From contig OX381710.1 in assembly GCA_947462335.1 (NCBI GenBank), positions 24,831,772-24,895,771 of the forward strand: a stretch of 64,000 nt of DNA, given 5' to 3'. Both the position numbers and the translations under genes were made by a program. This DNA is from Harmothoe impar (taxonomy: Eukaryota > Annelida > Polychaeta > Phyllodocida > Polynoidae). Below, piece after piece: positions 59,811-64,000 of this stretch; within the stretch, counting starts at the first letter, position 1; the number at the start of each line of letters is the position of its first letter. The notes under the pieces were generated by a model, which searched no databases, had not been told where the DNA came from, and saw only the letters and a program-made list of their open reading frames with translations.

Positions 59811-62800
59811 GATGTTATAAATGCAACAGGTAAAGACAGGAAGTTTACTTCAATATATTAGCTATAAGAACGATGTTGTCAATCAGTATTACCAAGAGGC
59901 TGCGTTTTAAATACCGGCGTGTTTATTCTCAATGCTCTAAAGGTCGCTAGTCAGTAGTAGGGTGATAGGCTGATCGCAATATTGCTCGAGAGTCTGGTTC
60001 TAGTGTGAAAGAAATAAGATACATGTAGGAACTAGCATAGATATACTGGGCTGGATTGATTCATAATAACGCCTGTCAGGCTGACTATAGGTCCGACGGC
60101 AAGGTACAAAGAGGTTCCCATATTTGCACTGATAGAGTTATTGCAACTGTTACTGTTACCCCACCTCACACACACACCCCTTCTCACCTACGCACAGCCA
60201 ATTCTCCAAACATTGCTAAACCCATGACACACCAAGGTCTATGAGTGCACCGTTTCTGTTGCCTTTCTTTTCAACACATTTTTTTCTCATTTTTTTTCTC
60301 CTGTTATTTGTTCTCACCTCAGACCCCAGACCTGCAGTACCCACCTTTTGTTTAGAGTCACATCCAGGGTCAATTGGTGTCCTTTGGGATTCTGATTATA
60401 AACAAATCTACGGCATGGCTGAGGACGTTCTCTCAATAAATAACCACTGATGTCTATTGTCAGCACCGGCGGCCGGCCCACTTTCATCTCCAACCCCAAT
60501 GGTTGGTGGGCGAGGCGTTTTATATTCTTATTGCCTTATTAGTTCTGTTACTTTTTGTATTGTTATTATTAGTTGTGGGTGCGATATTGGTCTTTAGTGA
60601 CTCAATCACTGGGTGTGGAATGGGGTGGGGGCTGGGGTGGCAAGTGGCCTGCTGCATGGCCTACCTGGCTACCTACCTGCCCCCTCCCCACCTGGCCGCC
60701 AGGTGCGCCTTTTGTCTTACCTGGCAGAGATCAAAGGGCCGCGGTTTGATTAGCGTCCGTGAAGCCGACAATGGGTCGGGGGAGGCGACTGTGGGGGAGG
60801 GAGAGGAGAGGGTGTCGTCACGCTTGGCTAATTAACGTGGGACATGTCACATGTTTGACCCGGGTTTTGTCTCTGCTTCCCCCCAGCCTTAATACCGCCT
60901 CCTCCCGCACGCTCTTCCTCTGCTACCCTCTACCTTCCATTTCCTGCCCGCCTCCTGCCTGCCCGTCACGCTCCAACGGACACACGGCAGCCGCATCTGT
61001 CGTCTGCCACCTTTCTCACCCTCCTCTTCCACCCCTCCCCCCACCTTAACGCACTCCTCCATGTGGTCGGCGGGTAGACACCAGGGTCTACATGGCTGTT
61101 ACAGTAGCCGTCTACGGACAGCGGACAGCGCCACTGGCTCCACCTGGTGTGTGGTAGCAGAATCACTACAGGATATGGTGTATTGCAAATTGACGTCGGA
61201 GAGAACCACCGCTGGATTGGGATTTTACTAGAAATTGAGTTTGAGTTTGAATATTTTCATTTGGCACACATCCATTAACCAGTAATGTCTTTCAGTTAAA
61301 ACATGGATAATATTCCACAAATAGTCGAAATACGTGCTTTATGTACACTCACCCTTCTATTTTTAGCATGTGGTGTTCAGTCTGTGTGTTCACAATAGAC
61401 TGGACTAGGACGCCATGCATCATGCTCCTTTCTATCAGCCAGTATAGTTATATAACCATATATGAATAGCCCCATAAGTAATTATGTCTAAAGTTAGTCT
61501 ACAGAAGCCCCCGCCCGTTACATCCCAATCTGCTTCGTACCATAAAGTACCATGAAGATTCATTACGGTGACCGCATCATGCAAACCACAAATCAGGGGC
61601 TTTTCACAAATCAACCACCGCCCCCAACCCCGACACACACACACACGCGCTGTGACAGACACTAGTTTATGAGTTATCCACCACGCGGCGCTGCAGTCAG
61701 CCACCACGTGCACGAGTCACGTGATGTAAACACGGTGCTATATGGATGTACCGGGGTAACACCCAGCATGTTGATAACTGTATAGACTGTATACACTGTG
61801 TGAAATTAAATAGATCCCCCCCCCCCTCGTTTCTTTTCACTTAGGGGCCATGGCCCAGAAAAATAGCCACCAAAAGAGAATGGGAAGGACACCGTTCTCA
61901 CACTAATGCTACTTCGTTATCTAACACATTTATAAGCACAAACTGTACCAACCTGACTCATGCTAATGCCATCCAGGTCATGCCATGGTACATGATGATG
62001 ATGTCCATGTGCATGGGCTACACATGGGTTATAGAAAAATTGCCTTGCACCTTCCCAACCCTGCCCTCTATCCTTGTCCCCATTTTCTCTGACTCGGGCA
62101 CCATAGTTCTACTCCAGTGGGGATCCTCCCTAGCTAGCACTGTAGTACAGGTCACCCCCGATGCCTCCTGGGTGGGTGGAGGTGTTGTATTAGGGCCGTC
62201 TCCAGGGGGCTGCCTGCCCTGGGTGGGTGGTGGCAGGGCCGGGGACGGGCTGGGGACGGCCCGGGCTCACACCTCCCTGTCCCTGGGGGGACGTTATACC
62301 CTACCTCCAGAACCCCCAAGGCTCACCACAGAGTCAAGGACAATGACCTTTGCTGCCACCTCCACAGCTGATCTCCTACCGTCCACACCCTGAGCCCTAC
62401 ACCCCACCCCCATACGCATACACACTCATTCACACTTTCCCATATGCCCTCGCCCATTAGGAATCCCAGGGCCTTTATCATGGTCCAAGACATTCTCGGA
62501 ATTCCGATTTCTTATTTCTATTATTGACCCAGTACATGACATTTGTATGACATTTAATAAACTACTGACAATAGTAGATGTATTAACTCTGCTTCAATCC
62601 TAACTCAGGTACCGGTATGTTGACTTCATCAATCTCCAGACTGAACGTCCCGCGGATCATTAATACATGGACATGTGTTGTGAAATATTAATCCCTGAAG
62701 CTAACCCTCATTGCCGCATCTCTCTAAGCACCCCTGCCTCTATCCCCCCCCCTCCCCGCCCCCCCCCCCACACACCCACAGACACATGAATAAGTAAATA

Positions 62801-63153
62801 TAATAATAAAGGCCATGATATCTGGGTATGTTACACTGGTAGCTACACTCTCTCATAACACAACTACATGTAAGCCTTTTAGCATTGAAATGGTCTCCTC
62901 TCCCTGTCGCAATAACTCACAGAGTGTCACGTTGTCAGATCATTCCTACAGTCACCGTGGTATATCTGTCCCCTCCACGCCCCCGTGCCAGTCATACACA
63001 CCCACATGTGGCACAATAACATTGCCCACCGGTCTGGTAGTATGGCTGTGGACGTGTGTTAGAACACGCTGACAGCACCCTGCTGTGTACTGGGGGTGTG
63101 GTGAGGGTCCTATATCTGAGAGCCCTATCTACCTCCACGGTTAGTTCACGTAC
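59811..63153. other. Interval with no confirmed gene
   Basis: Contains overlapping open frames at 60314-60499 (-) and 60330-60450 (+), a GC-rich block at 60640-60840, CACGTG motifs at about 61705 and 61717, compound C/CA repeats at about 61620 and 62759-62780, and a 138-codon plus-strand frame at 61980-62393 in proline/glycine-rich sequence. None has enough support to be called a gene. Confidence 0.4.
60330..60450. other. Possible exon, strand unresolved
   Basis: On the plus strand, a strong pyrimidine tract and ctcacctcag acceptor precede an open frame with FCLESHPGSIGVLWDSDYKQ, then IYGMAEDVLSINNH and a stop. On the minus strand, the same DNA reads TIDISGYLLRERPQPCRRFV, then YNQNPKGHQLTLDVTLNKR, followed by a GTGGGT donor. 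Both look protein-like, at most one is real, and I recognise neither. Confidence 0.25.
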
Positions 63154-63230
63154 CTGGTTCTTCATGTAATTCATCCACAGCCTGTCCCGGTCGGGTACCT
63201 GGTCGGTGAGGTCCAACATGGTCGGAGGTT
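63154..63230 (-). CDS. Internal coding exon of an unidentified gene
   Basis: A 77-bp minus-strand exon is bounded by a good acceptor (gtgcttacag) and a strong donor (CAG/gtacgt). Entering after the first base of a codon, it encodes (x)PPTMLDLTDQVPDRDRLWM followed by NYMKNQ and exits in phase 0. Composition is typical of globular protein, with no repeats. The rest of the gene is outside the window or in exons I could not see. I do not recognise the family. It runs in the same direction as POU4. Confidence 0.55.
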
Positions 63231-63392
63231 CTGTAAGCACTGACTGCCTCACCCCCGGCACACACCCTCTACTACATCCCTACCCCCCCCCCCCACCCCA
63301 CACCCCGCGCCGACCACACGCGCCGCCCCGCCACGCGCCGCCTCACACACACACACACACACACGCCCCGCCCACCCCCCCATGCCGCCCCT

Positions 63393-63422
63393 CCCCCCCC
63401 CCCCCCCCCCACACACACACAC
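63393..63422. repeat. Compound poly-C plus (AC)n microsatellite
   Basis: About 17 C residues are followed by AC repeats. It is the largest of at least a dozen similar compound repeats, all in the order C-run then (AC)n on one strand. Others: 1020-1053, 4270-4296, 12150-12182, 21553-21580, 26841-26859, 28307-28330, 34440-34464, 34670-34696, 35931-35953, 37455-37478, 50931-50951, 58265-58293 and 62759-62780. Confidence 0.95.
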
Positions 63423-63650
63423 TGTCTCTCCAAATGCAGACAGACGTGAGCCCCTCAGTATGGCCTAGTTAATGTATTCATGAACTCCGGCGTACGACAC
63501 ATATTTTCGGCGTACGCCAACTAGATGCGCCTGACAAAATGCATGGGATGGGTGTGTAGTACATGTTTTACACACTAGGGGGAGTTGGTGGCGGCCGTCT
63601 GAGCAGTCTGCTGCAGTTGCCTAGTTCTCATAGTGGGCTTCCAGGTATTT

Positions 63651-63664
63651 CCTCCAGGTGGCGC
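63651..63664 (+). promoter_or_regulatory. CTCF-like motif
   Basis: CCTCCAGGTGGCGC matches 13 of 14 positions of CCASYAGRKGGCRS. Motif match only. Confidence 0.35.
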
Positions 63665-64000
63665 TACTGTCGGGGTCTTTATAACCCGATTTCCACCCAC
63701 AGGCACATTGATGTGGAAATACGATTTGTAACCTCCATTTCCATGACTTTTGCCACCACCAAAAAGGGTTTATAATTAAAAAGTCAAATAACCCACATTC
63801 TAAGTCTTAGTGACGTCCGATAAACCTCAATTATAGAGACATGATATCATTGTAAATAAACCCTCTACATTGAATACAGTGGTAAGGGTTGTGGTGAGAG
63901 CTTAAGGGGTTGAGGTGGGACGGTTTATAGCCAGCTTTTCTCAGATTAATCACCTGATAGTGGGCGTCAACTGGGGCGGAAGGTTCAGTTCGACACTTCA

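Larger units (their letters stand above)
63231..64000. other. Window end: repeats and no confirmed gene
   Basis: C-runs with CA repeats at 63282-63300 and 63340-63422, then unique sequence. A short inverted motif, cggcgtacg/cgtacgcc, lies at 63488-63519. No exon is supported. Confidence 0.5.

Noticed and set aside
61980..62393. 138-codon plus-strand frame
   Set aside because: Pro/Gly-rich composition, no recognisable domain, no clear splice boundaries. Its length is plausible by chance in GC-rich sequence.

Overview
This is animal (bilaterian) genomic DNA, not prokaryotic. It is about 64 kb of mostly non-coding sequence with long introns, canonical GT/AG splice sites, CpG-rich promoter-like islands, microsatellites, minisatellites and many short DNA transposon relics. 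The only gene I can name is a class IV POU-homeobox gene (POU4/Brn3 family) on the minus strand. Its first coding exon is at 53632-53937, followed by a 6.3 kb intron (47328-53631). The second coding exon at 46323-47327 carries the POU-specific domain and the homeodomain, giving a 436-residue protein. The POU-IV box is length-conserved but diverged in its middle. The repeat landscape (poly-C plus CA compound repeats, many foldback elements) fits a marine invertebrate such as a lancelet, echinoderm, hemichordate or mollusc, but I cannot fix the species.

Layout. 0-12 kb: no recognisable gene; three long-terminal-inverted-repeat (TIR) DNA elements (1.9-3.2, 7.25-8.03 and 10.3-11.8 kb), a minisatellite, and two CpG/NRF1/YY1/ETS-rich promoter-like islands (5.9-6.4 and 9.4-9.7 kb). 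12-31 kb: repeat-rich desert with a 12-bp minisatellite at 18.8-19.3 kb, a foldback element with tRNA-like sequence in its arms (20.8-21.2 kb), nested miniature elements, a 39-bp minisatellite (27.3-27.95 kb), and a cluster of the near-palindrome GAGC(A/T)GCTC at 28.7-30.7 kb. 31-44 kb: further miniature transposons, including clear hAT-like and Harbinger-like insertions, and short candidate regulatory blocks. 44-55 kb: the POU4 locus with a GAGTCA-rich tandem repeat just downstream of the stop codon and a GC-rich 5' region. 55-64 kb: upstream flank with a second copy of the GAGTC-rich element in opposite orientation, candidate regulatory blocks, and one convincing 77-bp coding exon of an unidentified minus-strand gene (63154-63230).

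I found no obviously new multi-gene system. The strongest unexplained signals are: (1) the 9-mer GAGC(A/T)GCTC, about 24 exact copies outside minisatellites where about 0.5 is expected by chance; (2) a family of at least 16 fully self-complementary elements flanked by TTAA, so probably piggyBac-derived; (3) the fixed polarity of compound C-run plus (AC)n repeats; (4) CTCF-like sites in convergent orientation on either side of POU4; (5) the 16-site GAGTCA cluster in the probable POU4 3' UTR.
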